A stretch of 64,000 bases of DNA. Origin: Erythrobacter longus. Its GTDB lineage: Bacteria; Pseudomonadota; Alphaproteobacteria; Sphingomonadales; Sphingomonadaceae. The stretch covers positions 992,001-1,056,000 of the forward strand of contig NZ_JMIW01000001.1 of the NCBI RefSeq assembly GCF_000715015.1. The letters run 5' to 3'. A model generated the notes under the pieces. It was not told the DNA's origin. It saw only the letters and a list, made by a program, of their open reading frames with translations, and did not search any database. The translations under genes and the position numbers were made by a program. Below are positions 41,172 through 51,900 of the stretch, one piece after another (position 1 is the first letter of the stretch; the number at the start of each line of letters is the position of its first letter).

Positions 41172-43373
41172 TCATACATTGGCGAGCGTGATCACGAATT
41201 TGGTCCCGCCGCCCGGCACAGGTTCAATTGCAATTTCGCCGTCGTGCAGGTCAACCACCTGTTTGACATAGGCAAGACCCAGCCCTGAGCTTGGCCCAGC
41301 GCTGGTATCGCGGGCACCAAACCGTGCAAACGGATCAGCCCGCCTTTCCGGCGAAAGACCCGGCCCTTGATCCGCAACTGAGAGGACAACGGCCTGCCCA
41401 TTTGTTCCGACATCAAATCCCAGCGTAACCTGCGAATTCTCAGGCGAAAACTTGACGGCATTGCCGATCAGATTGTCGAGCATCCTTGCCACAGCAAAAG
41501 GATCAAGCCTTGCAAAGAAGGGTTCCTCATGCGGGTCAAACACCACTTTGATCCCCTTTTTGTGAGCCAGTGGGAACGCCCGATCAGCCGCCTCCTGCAA
41601 GACCGAATTCATCTCTGTCTCTTCGCGTTCCAACCCTTCATTCGAGATGCGCGCAATTTGCACGAAATCTTCGGTCAGTTTCAGCGTGCGGCGCGCCTGA
41701 TCCTCGATCCGCCCGAACCGCTCGGGCGCTTTTAGGCCTGCATCCTTCTGCTGCGCCAGCCCAATGATCGCAACCTGCGGTGAGCGCATATCGTGAGAGA
41801 GAAACTCGAGTGTCTCGCGCCTATGCCGCTCTGCCTCTTTGATCTCAGTGACCTCGCGCAAACACAGCACCTGAGAACCGACATCTGCGTCCAGATCTGC
41901 CGATGCCAGCCAAAATGTGCGCCCATCGCCAAGATCAAGCTCATTGCGCTCTTCGTCAAGCTCGCCGCCTGCTGCATCAAGCAGATCACGCAATTGCAAT
42001 CCTTGAACCTTCTTCATGGGGCCAAACAGGTTTTGAGCCGCAAAATTGCCCATCGAAACTGCGCCGTCACCATCTGTCACCAACATCGCATCGGGCGATG
42101 CGTTGATAACGTCCTGAATAAGGGTGAGGTTGCCAGTAACCCCTTTGGTCAATTGCTTGAGCTTTGCGACCTGCTGGGCCACTACGTCAAAACCCTCTGA
42201 CTTGTGCGAGGAAGGCAGAGTTGCAAGACCGCCCAGTTCTGCCGCCTCGGCCTCAAGAAACCGGCTCACAGAAGTAAGCCTGCGCCAACCCCACAAGGGG
42301 TAAGAGATCACAATGGCAAGCAAGGCCCCGCCAACCGGCAGCCAGATGTTGACTGCCATGAGCGTGATAAAGAAGACCGCAAAAAGCCCTGCGACAAGTG
42401 CAATCGCAGCGATCAATGCCGAGCGCGGCGACAATCGCCAAAAGCTGGCGAACAAAAGGACGATCGCAGCAATTTGCACAATCAGCGTCCACGGGGCAGA
42501 GGCGCGCTTGACCAAATTGTCCGTCAGCATCGCATTGGCAAGCGCTCCTTGCATCTCCAATCCCGGAAGAATGCCGCCCGCATATGATGGTACCGAATAT
42601 CGATCGCCCAGCCCTTGCGATGTAGCTCCAACCAGAACAATGGCGTCTTCGAAAAATTGAGGCGGCGCACTTCCATCCAGAACTGTTGCGGCCGACATCT
42701 CGCGGATCGAACCAATTTCGCCATATCTGACGTAAGCGGTGTCACGCTCATCCCCTGCCACCGCCTCGTTTTGCCATTTGGTTTGCCGCGCAAGCGCGAG
42801 GGTTGCGACCATCAAATGCGGGAAAGTCTCCCCGTCGATTTCAAACACCAGATCGAACTGGCGCGAAACGCCGTCCTCTTCCGGGACCAGAGCGACATGG
42901 CCAGTACCCTCTGCATTCGTGCGGAAAAGTGGAAGCGGATAAACCGGCATCAGGCCGTCAACCGTGTTGGGTTTGGCAGCAAAGCTGTGGGGCAAAACCA
43001 CTTTGCCACTCGATCTCAGAGCATTGGCGAGCGCCTGATCGCTTGCCTCAGTGCCGGGTTCGATAAACAACACGTCATAAGCAATCGCGCGCGGGGCAAA
43101 AGCGCTGACCTTATCGATCAACTCAGCATGCACTGAGCGATCCCAAGGCCAAGACCCTACCTGTGACAAAGCGCGGTCATCTATCTTCAGAAGGATGATC
43201 GACGGGTCTGTTTCAGGTGCGTTTATCTGCCCTTCAATGTCTAGCAAAAACAGATCGAACCGCTGCGTCCACCCCCGCTGCTGCGTTGCCACCAAAAGCG
43301 CCAGCATTGCGACGAACAGGATCAGCCATTCAGCGGTAAGCCGTGACTTGAGAAAGTTTGTGCCCCCTCGCAA
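41172..43373 (-). CDS. CHASE2 receptor histidine kinase
   Basis: This 733-residue inner-membrane kinase has a first membrane helix (AEWLILFVAMLALLVATQ), a periplasmic CHASE2 domain (IILLKIDDRALSQVGSWPW, FAPRAIAYDVLFIEP) and three membrane helices at about 290-375. A PAS-like region (VINASPDAMLVTDGDG) is followed by a HisKA domain with H527 in LEFLSHDMRSPQVA. The HATPase domain has DNLIGNAVKFSP, DQGPGLSP and SSGLGLAYV. The apparent start is TTG at 43373, 8 bases after the LysM-FecR stop; no ATG or GTG is near, so the start is uncertain. It forms a unit with the FecR gene and probably signals to the OmpR-type regulator encoded convergently. Confidence 0.93.
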   Translation of the reverse strand: MRGGTNFLKSRLTAEWLILFVAMLALLVATQQRGWTQRFDLFLLDIEGQINAPETDPSIILLKIDDRALSQVGSWPWDRSVHAELIDKVSAFAPRAIAYDVLFIEPGTEASDQALANALRSSGKVVLPHSFAAKPNTVDGLMPVYPLPLFRTNAEGTGHVALVPEEDGVSRQFDLVFEIDGETFPHLMVATLALARQTKWQNEAVAGDERDTAYVRYGEIGSIREMSAATVLDGSAPPQFFEDAIVLVGATSQGLGDRYSVPSYAGGILPGLEMQGALANAMLTDNLVKRASAPWTLIVQIAAIVLLFASFWRLSPRSALIAAIALVAGLFAVFFITLMAVNIWLPVGGALLAIVISYPLWGWRRLTSVSRFLEAEAAELGGLATLPSSHKSEGFDVVAQQVAKLKQLTKGVTGNLTLIQDVINASPDAMLVTDGDGAVSMGNFAAQNLFGPMKKVQGLQLRDLLDAAGGELDEERNELDLGDGRTFWLASADLDADVGSQVLCLREVTEIKEAERHRRETLEFLSHDMRSPQVAIIGLAQQKDAGLKAPERFGRIEDQARRTLKLTEDFVQIARISNEGLEREETEMNSVLQEAADRAFPLAHKKGIKVVFDPHEEPFFARLDPFAVARMLDNLIGNAVKFSPENSQVTLGFDVGTNGQAVVLSVADQGPGLSPERRADPFARFGARDTSAGPSSGLGLAYVKQVVDLHDGEIAIEPVPGGGTKFVITLANV

Positions 43374-43381
43374 AATGGGGC

Positions 43382-44710
43382 CTATTCGCTAACCGTCAGG
43401 TCGCGCGGTTCGCTCCACACCTTGATAACTTCACCCTCGTCGATCACCGACGTGGCAACGCGCCAGCTGTAGACCCCGGGCGCTACGTCGCTGATGTAAA
43501 GGCCCGGCGCCTCTAGGCCGACCTCATCAACGATCAAGGTCCCTGGCGCATCTTTGCGCCACATTTGAAACGCAGTGTACGCCGGGCCTGAGCCTGCGGG
43601 AACCCAGGCAAACTTGTAAGCGTCCGCAAACGGCGCAGGTTCTGCTGCTGCAGACGTTCCCACGCGTTTGCGGCGGAAGGATGCATCTTCGCTTTGCCAG
43701 AAACCTTCCAGCCCGCTTTGCGCAATTGCGCGCGTTCTGACCGAGAAGCGGCCGTCCTCAATGCCTGAAAACGTAATTTCCACGTCAGAAGAGACCAATT
43801 CATCGACCACATCGGTGAAGGTCACATCGCGCGCGATTTGGGTGCGGTAAGCCACTGCGCCATCAAGCGGAGTAATTGCAAATTCCAATCCTTCGCCCGT
43901 TTGCGTGGCGCTCCGGTCGGAGACCTCAGGGGCTATAAGCAGGTTCTCAGGCTCGCCAAGGCCAGTGGGCTTGCTTGCAACACCAAACCCTTGCGCAGCT
44001 GAGACAGCCGCCCCGTCAGCGGAGATTTCAACCAATCCTTCGGTCACTTCGGTAAGCGCAAGCGCGCTGTCCTCATCATAGCCCACCCGAAACTGGGTTC
44101 CGCGAACCGCCGTCACCGCCAGAGGTGTGCCAGTCCGAAACCTTTCGCCATCTTTCAATTTAGGAGCGGTGATTTCGCCCCGCCCGCGAAGAACACGCAG
44201 GTCCACATCAAGCGAATTGTCAATCCGGTATCGCCGAGCACGCCTGATCTCGACCCGCGAGTTTGACGGGAGGGAGACCGCCGTGCGCCCCTCCCCCTGA
44301 AGGGAAATGAACGAGCGCGCGCCGGTCGAGACGATGGTGTTCCGGCCAATTGCCAGACCTGCGCGCGGAGCCACGCTTGTTCCGCCGCGTTCAATAGTGA
44401 CGCTGCCAGCAAAGGCCGCGACCTGCAAAGTCACCGGGTCCCATCTAAGCAAGGAACGCGGCACATTAACCAGAGCCCCAACAGGGATCGCCCGCGCGTT
44501 TGAGATGCGGTTAAGCCGTTGAACCTGCAAAGCGGCCTGTTCAGAAACGAAATACTCGCTTGCAAGACCATACAAGGTGTCGCCTGCCTGCATCCGGTAT
44601 TGAACCGTATCGGTGTCTTGCGCGGCAACAGGGCTCACAAAAGCGAAACCGCTTGCGATTGCAGCTGCGAAGAGTGTGCAGCGTTTGTTGCCAAACATTT
44701 GGAGCGCCAT
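43382..44710 (-). CDS. Periplasmic LysM-FecR fusion protein
   Basis: This 442-residue exported protein has a signal peptide (LFAAAIASGFAFVSPVAAQ), then a LysM domain (YRMQAGDTLYGLASEYFV, ISNARAIPVGALVNVP) that should bind peptidoglycan. A FecR domain follows (LAIGRNTIVSTGARSFISL, LRVLRGRGEI, PLAVTAVRGTQFRVGY, VTEGLVEIS). The last 190 residues carry two fibronectin-like beta segments (LEFAITPLDGAVAYRTQIA and FAWVPAGSGPAYTAFQMW). It is first of a unit with the CHASE2 kinase, 8 bases apart, so it likely acts as its wall-tethered sensory partner. The start may be 44710 or 44698; neither has a clear site. Confidence 0.9.
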   Translation of the reverse strand: MALQMFGNKRCTLFAAAIASGFAFVSPVAAQDTDTVQYRMQAGDTLYGLASEYFVSEQAALQVQRLNRISNARAIPVGALVNVPRSLLRWDPVTLQVAAFAGSVTIERGGTSVAPRAGLAIGRNTIVSTGARSFISLQGEGRTAVSLPSNSRVEIRRARRYRIDNSLDVDLRVLRGRGEITAPKLKDGERFRTGTPLAVTAVRGTQFRVGYDEDSALALTEVTEGLVEISADGAAVSAAQGFGVASKPTGLGEPENLLIAPEVSDRSATQTGEGLEFAITPLDGAVAYRTQIARDVTFTDVVDELVSSDVEITFSGIEDGRFSVRTRAIAQSGLEGFWQSEDASFRRKRVGTSAAAEPAPFADAYKFAWVPAGSGPAYTAFQMWRKDAPGTLIVDEVGLEAPGLYISDVAPGVYSWRVATSVIDEGEVIKVWSEPRDLTVSE

Positions 44711-45042
44711 GGACCAGCTCGCAGTTCTGTAAAATCTCGACTGACATACTGTTAGCGTATTCGGGCACAGACACCAAAAGGCTTAAGGGAAAACTCCCGG
44801 CTTTTTTACAAGTATTTGCCCACAAAAAGAGTTCGGCTGCTGCTCTGAAACCAGACCGTGCTTAGGCGACGGCTGAGACTTGATCGGTTTCGATAATACG
44901 CGCGCTGCCGGATGCCAATCGGCGATCACAGCTCGAAATGAACCCATCGGTCGTCTCATATCCAGCACCAGCAGGGCAATTGCCCGGAACTGCGAACCGG
45001 CGTGATCGTTGAACCGGGTAATTGGGAAAAGGGGCTAAGGCT
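44711..45042. other. Divergent intergenic region between FecR and SDR genes
   Basis: This stretch should hold the promoters of the LysM-FecR/CHASE2 kinase unit and of the SDR gene. I see no supported gene or strong repeat in it. A short GGGA/TCCC hairpin with a T-run near 44785-44812 is too weak to call a terminator. Confidence 0.5.
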
Positions 45043-45855
45043 ATGAGTGAGCACGCAGGAAAAACCGTCTTTATCACTGGGGGAACAAGCGGGATTAACC
45101 TTGGGATTGCCAAAGGATTTGTCCGCGAAGGCGCCAAGGTTGCGGTTATTGGCCGCGACCCGGAACGTGCCGCCAATGCTGAGGCTGAGATTAAGGCGGA
45201 ATGCAAAACCGCCAAGACCTCTGGGGGGGATGCCTTGGGCTTCTCGTGTGATGTGCGCGATTACAATGCGGTCGAAGCTGCGCTTGCCAGAGTTGCCGAA
45301 GCCTTTGGGACTATCGATGTTCTGGTGGCAGGGGCCGCTGGCAATTTCTACGCTCCGCTTTTGGGGATGAGCGCCAATGCTTTCCGCACTGTGGTTGATA
45401 TCGACCTGTTTGGGACGTTCAACGCGTTCCGGGCAAGCTATCCCTTCCTCACAAAGCCGGGTGCATCCTTGATCGCGATCTCTGCGGGACAAGCTGACAG
45501 AGCCAGCGCGATGCAGGCCCATGCCTGTGCCGCAAAAGCAGGGGTCAATCAGTTAACCAAAGTATGCGCGGTCGAATGGGGCCCCGCAGGCGTGCGCGCA
45601 AATATCATTTCGCCAGGCGGAATTGCCGACACGGTGGGGGTCAAATTCCTAAGCAAGGATCCGGCGCAATTCGACGAGGCAATAGGCCGCATCCCCTCCA
45701 AACGCCTCGGCACAGTGGATGAAATCGCCGATATGGCAAAATTCCTGAGCTCGGATGCCGCACGCTACGTCAATGGGCAGGTGATCTATGTCGATGGCGG
45801 GCTTTACGCAGGGGATGCGAGCACCGACTGCCTAAACCCGCCACCGCGCAAGTAA
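45043..45855 (+). CDS. Short-chain dehydrogenase/reductase, 2,4-dienoyl-CoA-reductase-like
   Basis: This is a 270-residue Rossmann-fold reductase with the cofactor motif VFITGGTSGINLGIAKGF and the basic residue of NADPH users in VIGRDPER. The active-site serine is in LIAISAGQ and the lysine in ACAAKAGVNQLTK, but the usual catalytic tyrosine four residues before the lysine is alanine. That pattern (AxxxKAGV, then AVEWGPAGVRANIISPG) is typical of the 2,4-dienoyl-CoA reductase branch, so a role in degrading unsaturated fatty acids is likely. I chose the ATG at 45043, preceded by AAGGGG; an upstream TTG at 45022 is less likely. It stands alone between two envelope-signalling units. Confidence 0.88.
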   Translation: MSEHAGKTVFITGGTSGINLGIAKGFVREGAKVAVIGRDPERAANAEAEIKAECKTAKTSGGDALGFSCDVRDYNAVEAALARVAEAFGTIDVLVAGAAGNFYAPLLGMSANAFRTVVDIDLFGTFNAFRASYPFLTKPGASLIAISAGQADRASAMQAHACAAKAGVNQLTKVCAVEWGPAGVRANIISPGGIADTVGVKFLSKDPAQFDEAIGRIPSKRLGTVDEIADMAKFLSSDAARYVNGQVIYVDGGLYAGDASTDCLNPPPRK

Positions 45856-45921
45856 GCGCCGCGACTGCCATAGCTGTGGCCTCAGCGAAACAGGGACTGC
45901 CGCAACTCTAGAGTCGGGACC

Positions 45922-48900
45922 CTAGGTGTCGCAATCCTCACCTTCTTCGCAAGGTTCCTCTTCATCGACCCAGAAATCCTCATTCCCGGCTCCCGTCACA
46001 GGATCATCGATTAAAGGATCATCGCCAAAGCTTGCCTCAGGCGTCAGGTTGATCAGGCCACCATCAAGCGGTCCTTCGGGCTGCACGTCGGGTGGTGAAA
46101 GGCCGTCATCGATAAGATCGCGTGTCTCAACCTCATTGGTCTGCTCGGTTTCCTGCGATGGAGGTGGCGGCGGCGCTGGTGGTGGTGTTGGCCCCGGCAG
46201 TGGCGGAGGCGGCGGCGGTGTGACGGTTGTCGTACACGATGCCGGGTTTGCGATAAGGCAGCCGTTAATGGTCGAAGCCGCAGCAGGCGTTGCCCCAATA
46301 GTGGTAACGGCGATCGCGCCAACACCGGTTTGCCCCGCAACCACACCATTGATGACAATCGGTTGAGCTGTGCTGCCCCCGGTCGAGATCGAAAGCGAGT
46401 TCACTTCAAACCCGCGCCGTTCATCGAATTCAGTGCCAGCCACGGTGTTCTGGATGAAGACATCGCTTGCCGTGGTCTGAATGGTGAGCGCATCAGCTCG
46501 GATGACACCATCAGGGCGATCAACACCATCATTATTGGCAAGGCGCGCATCGATATCTTCAAGGCTGAGCCCTGCGTCGATGTCATTCAGGGCCTGATCT
46601 GTCACTGCAAGAAAATCGGTGGCGAAGATCGAAAGGTCTCCTGAGATAAGGCCATCGGTATCAAGAACAAAGATACCGCCATTTGCACTGTCTATCCGCA
46701 CAAGGTTGTCAGCATCAAAGGTGATGGAAGTATCGCTCAAGGCACCTGCGACATTGACATTGCCAATGACTTCAATGTCGCCTTGCGCAGTGAAGTTGAG
46801 CGAGCCCGTTTGAGCAAAATTCTGATTTGAATTGCCAAATCCAAAGCCAGCCCTCAAGTCCAACGTATCAAGGATAATCAGAGCATTAGGTGTGCTCCCA
46901 TCGGCAAATGCGGTAAAGTTCAAGTCACCGCCCGAAGAAATCCGCGTGAGCTCGAAATTGTCAATTTGATATGGAAGGTCGTCGGACGCGCCGCCTCCGA
47001 TGGTCATATCGCTAAACGTCTCGAATGTGATCGAACTTGTCCGGCTTGCATCGCCAATGATGCTGTCACTGCCCAATGCCACATCGGTTGAGAAAATATC
47101 GATGGTCTCGCCCAAGGCCGATCCGTTCACCGCATCAAACAAACCGAACGCGGTGACGACAAGAGCATTTTCGGCATCGGCAATGCCGCTGATTTCGATC
47201 CGGTCTGCGGCATTAAGGTTGATGTTCACCCCTTGTGCGTCGTTTACGATGAGGTCGGTGTTGTCGCTGGTGAGGTTTACATCACCGGTCGCATTGGCGA
47301 TCACCGCCTCAAGTTCGCGCGCGGCGAAGACATCGACATCGCCATCGTTCGCAATCGCTTCGATGGTTAGGTCGGTGCTGGACATCACGTCAATCGCGGT
47401 GCCTTCTGCTCTTAACAGCCCATCAATTACAGCGTCAGCGACGGTAACCGGGCCGCCATTGGCAAGGAGGTCCGCATCTGGCGCGGTGAGAGTGCCCAGG
47501 ACTATCTCACCCGGTTCACCGATAGTGACAGGTCCGCCAGAGCCTCCGCTGCCCGGTGTTCCGCCTGAACCAGCTGTCATGGTGACGCTTCCTCCGGCGG
47601 TAAGCGCCCCACCTTCGATAATCGTGCCGGAAATCATGGTGACAGTAGAACCCGCTGCCAAGGTATCGAACATGATCTCAAATGCCGACGCCTCGATAGC
47701 GCCATCCGCGCTCGAATTACCAAGCGAGGCCGTATTCGCAGCATCAACCAGAAGGTCACCACCAGCGGCAGTGTTATCGAGTGTCACATCTCCGCTTGTT
47801 GCAACGAGAGACAAATCGCCTCCGACATCGCCGCTGTTTAGCGCAACCACGCTTCCGGTGATTGAGGTGTTGCCGCCGCTGATCACGCCAGCAAGAGTGG
47901 GCGTGCCGGTGGCGAAGATAGTGATGTCCTGATCTGCGTCGACAAAGCCGAAGGTCGCATCCCCATCGCTCGCATCCGCTGTGACAGAACCCAGCGACGT
48001 CACATCGCCAATCGCAATATCCATCGCTTCAAGCACAACGTCACCATCGCTGATAATGTCGCCTGCGCCACCATTTGAGGCGATGGAGCCGGCAATAGCC
48101 TCAAGCGTGATCGAATTGGTTGAGTCGAGCAGGTTGAACAAAATGTCAGAGCTGCTGTTCAAGAGGATGTTGGTGGCTGTCACCTGATCCACCGCAATTG
48201 AGCTTCCGGTGATCGAAACCGTCTCTGGTGAATCTATATCGCCAAGCTGGATAAACCCGCCATCTATGGTCACATCGCCGCCTGCAAAAATGTCTTGTCC
48301 CGCGACTGAACCACCTGCGTTTACAAAGACTTCTGCGCCCGCATCGACGAAACCGAACAGTGCATTGCCGCCCGCATCGACCGATACGAAACTGCCAGCG
48401 CTCAGATTGCCAACATCGACATCGCCGGCTGCAATCAGCTCGACTTGGGCTCCTGCAGTGGCAGAGCCTTCCAGGTCAGCAGTGATCGAGCCGCCAAAGG
48501 TCTCGACCACAATCTCACCGCCTGCATCCAACTGGCTATAACCGGCAGTCGCACCGATAATGAAGAGATCGCCGGTGATGTTTGTGGTGCCAAGGAAGGC
48601 ATCATCATTAGCACTCAGACTGATCGAGTTTGGTGACACCGCTTCGCCGATATCGATCGAACCGCCGGTGACCAGATTGATGTCGGAGGATCCTTGCGAG
48701 TACAAGCCGACGATGAAGTCGCCCGGCACATTGTATTGGCCCTCAATAAGACCACCGACTTCTTCGACGGCGACCAGCTCGCCAGCCGTCACAATGCCGC
48801 TTAGAATGATAGAGTCGCCAACGTCGATCCCGATGTCATTGTCACTGGTCAGGAAACCGCTGCCTGTGACGCTTCCAGCGGCCGCAATCAGGATTTGATC

Positions 48901-51900
48901 TGCGCCAATGGTCGTGTCGCGAAGGTCAACATCGCCGGTAATGCTTTCCGCAAAGAAAGTGCCGGTCGCATTGATATCGGTGTTGATCCCGTCAGTGCCC
49001 ATAACGATACTGTTGCGGGTGCGGATCGAGATATCATTCGCGGTGATCTGAGCCTGTTCGATAAACAGCTGGATCGCATCATTATTGCTGCCAATGCCGA
49101 TTTGAATGATGTTATCGGCATCCATGTCTCCAAGGCAGATAATGCCTTGCAGGCACGGCCCGATGAGCAAGCCATCGTCATCGCTCAAGCTAAATCCGGG
49201 ATCAGGCGCATCGCGCACATCAGCGCTGATTGAGCCTGCAATCAGCGTACTGTCGAGCCCTTCAATCGCATTACCTTCAAGAATAATCGCTGCATCATTG
49301 GCGTTCAACGTGCCGTCGATCACAAGTGAAGCAATCGGCGTTGCCGGGATCGAGAGGAGGTTTTGCTCACCCCCCGCATTGAGGATGAGATTTGGACCGC
49401 CGTCAAACGGCGATGCAGGATCAAATACAGTGGTCGGATTATTCGCAGCCGAAAGCTGAGCCACCGCCTCAATGATAATATCATCGCCAGTGTTCACGAT
49501 CAGCGCGTTGTCTGCCGCTGTGTTCGAGCCACTTTCGAACACCACCGTGCCACCTGCGATGATATCGATATTGGCATAGCTTGTGACATCCCCAGTGATG
49601 GTCGCGTTTGCGAGATTATCAAAAACAATCAAACCACTGCCAAGATCAAAGAGACCGGCACGAAGTGTGATGCCAGTGTTGTTGCTGACATTCTGCGGGC
49701 CGATAACGCTTGCATCGTTCAAGGTGATGGATCCGCCCGATTCAAGCAAGATCGCCTCAACCGCGCGCAAATCTGCGGCATCAATACCGCCAGAGACACG
49801 CATCGTCAGGTCAATGCCGCTGTTGAGGATCGAACCTGCTTCAGAGGTGAATGAGCCGCCAATATCGACCAGAGTTCCAAGCCCAACATCGACAGAGATT
49901 ACTTCGTTCGTGTTGTTCGTATGGGTCACCAGCATATCACCGGTCGCCGTGAAGAGCGCAGCATCGGCGACGACCAACTGCTCATCCCCGTCGAACGCGA
50001 GCGTAATTCCGCCGTCCAAAGCGTTGAGCGTCAAGCTGCCACCGACGTCGCCGCCATCAAGGCCAACCGATGCTCCGGTAAGTGTCACATTTCCGCCGCT
50101 TGTTACGCTTTCGGCAAGTGGGTTGGCATTTGCAGTGATATCAATCGTGGTTCCGGCGGTCAGCGCGCCAAAGCTTGCATCACCCACACTTGTGCTTGCC
50201 GTGATTGAGCCAGCGCTTGTCACATCTCCGATATCGATGGCTTCAGCTGTGAGGTCGACCTCAACGCCGCTATCGATATCGCCTTCACCAGGAGTGGTGG
50301 CGCCAATCGTGCCATTGACCGCTGAAAGCGTGATCGCAGTTGGCGAAGTCAGCCCGTTAAAGCGCAAGTCGCCAGCGCTCGTCAGAGAAATTGAGCCCGC
50401 CTCCAAAGTGCCGATGGCGATGTTGGCAGCAGAATTGAAGGTTGCTGAATTAGCCACAATGATTGAACCAAGGCCGGTGATATCACCGGTGTTTGACGTA
50501 ACAGCGAGGCTGCGGTTCACGGTGCCAGCGTCAAGATTGACCGAGGCCCCCGTGATACTGGAATTCAACTCAGCCACAAAATTGCCGATTGAAACGGCTC
50601 CGGGCGCTAAAACTGTTGCTGTGCCATTGGTCGATTCAACCAGGTCAACATCCACGGAGGCTGCATCAATGGTAAGCACTCCAACAGCGCCCTGACCAAC
50701 AAAGTCGCCGCCTGTAAGAGCGCCTGTGATATTGAGATCAAGAATACCATTGGTCGTCGCGCTCTGGATATCAGCATCGCCGCCTGTATTCACGCGAAGG
50801 CCAGGACTGGTTGTGCCTGCGAACAAGTTGCCCGCTGTCAGATTACCGCCAACGTTGAAGGAGCCATTACCTCCGGCATCGACGTCACCGATAATCAGAT
50901 CACCGATTGTGACGACGCTGGTGCCTGCCGACGAAACGACGCCGGCGATATCGCCGTTGCCGCCTGCGCTGACCGTGACAAGGCCTTGTGCCGCTGTGAT
51001 TTGACCCGTCGTAATATCGCCCGCATCAGTGCCCAAAGTGATATTGGCGCTGCTGGTTGTCGCGATATCGCCAAGATCAATCGTATCTGCTGCATTAAGG
51101 TCAATCGAGGCGAGCGCCGTTATGTCGCTGCCGACGATATCGGTCGCCTGAACGTTGATAAGCCGGTTGGAATTGAGCGTGCCCACATCGGCCGTATCGC
51201 CAGCAACAATGCGCAAATCACCAAAACCGCCGGTTGTCGTGAGGCTGCCGATGGTCACATCTGTTACAGCCATACCGGTAAATGCACCGACGGTTCCGGT
51301 CCCCACATTGATGGCATTGGCAGAGCCCAAGTCGGCGCTTGTTGTTGTTGTCAGGCTATCAACGCTAAGATCGCCAGTCAGCGAAGTAAGGTTGACGATG
51401 CCGCTTGCATCAATGGAGCCAATATCGAGGTTCCCGCCGTTCACATTGATCTGCCCGGTTGCCGTCCCTGAACGACCTGCATTGATGAGATCAACCGCAA
51501 TTGTGCCCGGCGCTGAAAGATTCACAATTTCAAAAGAGTCCGCGGTGCCCCCGGTGATGTCCCCGCCTGCATCCACCATGATGCTGCCATCGGTGTCGCT
51601 GATGAGGGTGCCGAAGGTTACATCGCGCGCCGCATCAAGAGTGATCGCATCCACAACGCTCGAAGCGATGATTGCACCGTCAGTGGTGCCTGTGATGGAC
51701 CCGCCGCGTGCGGTCAAACTCGTGGCAAGACTGCTTTCAATCGTGCTGTAGAGGACATCTTCGGCGGTGATTTGTGCTCGTGCGCCAACAGCAATACTGC
51801 CGTCGTTGAAGGCGTCAAAAGTGCCCGCACTTGAATCCGCTGTAAAGTTGGAGCCAACATCAAGCGTGGCGATGCCCTCAGCCCTGTTCAGGTGGCTGAT

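Noticed and set aside
44862..45215. 117-codon minus-strand frame in the FecR-SDR intergenic region
   Set aside because: Most of it is antisense to the SDR gene, there is no ribosome site, and the part in free DNA has no recognisable motif.
49583..50695. Long plus-strand reading frames opposite tpsA (for example 49583-50695 and 47000-47932)
   Set aside because: They mirror the repetitive codons of tpsA, are rich in Ser/Pro/Ala without domain motifs or ribosome sites, and are explained by codon bias of the real gene.
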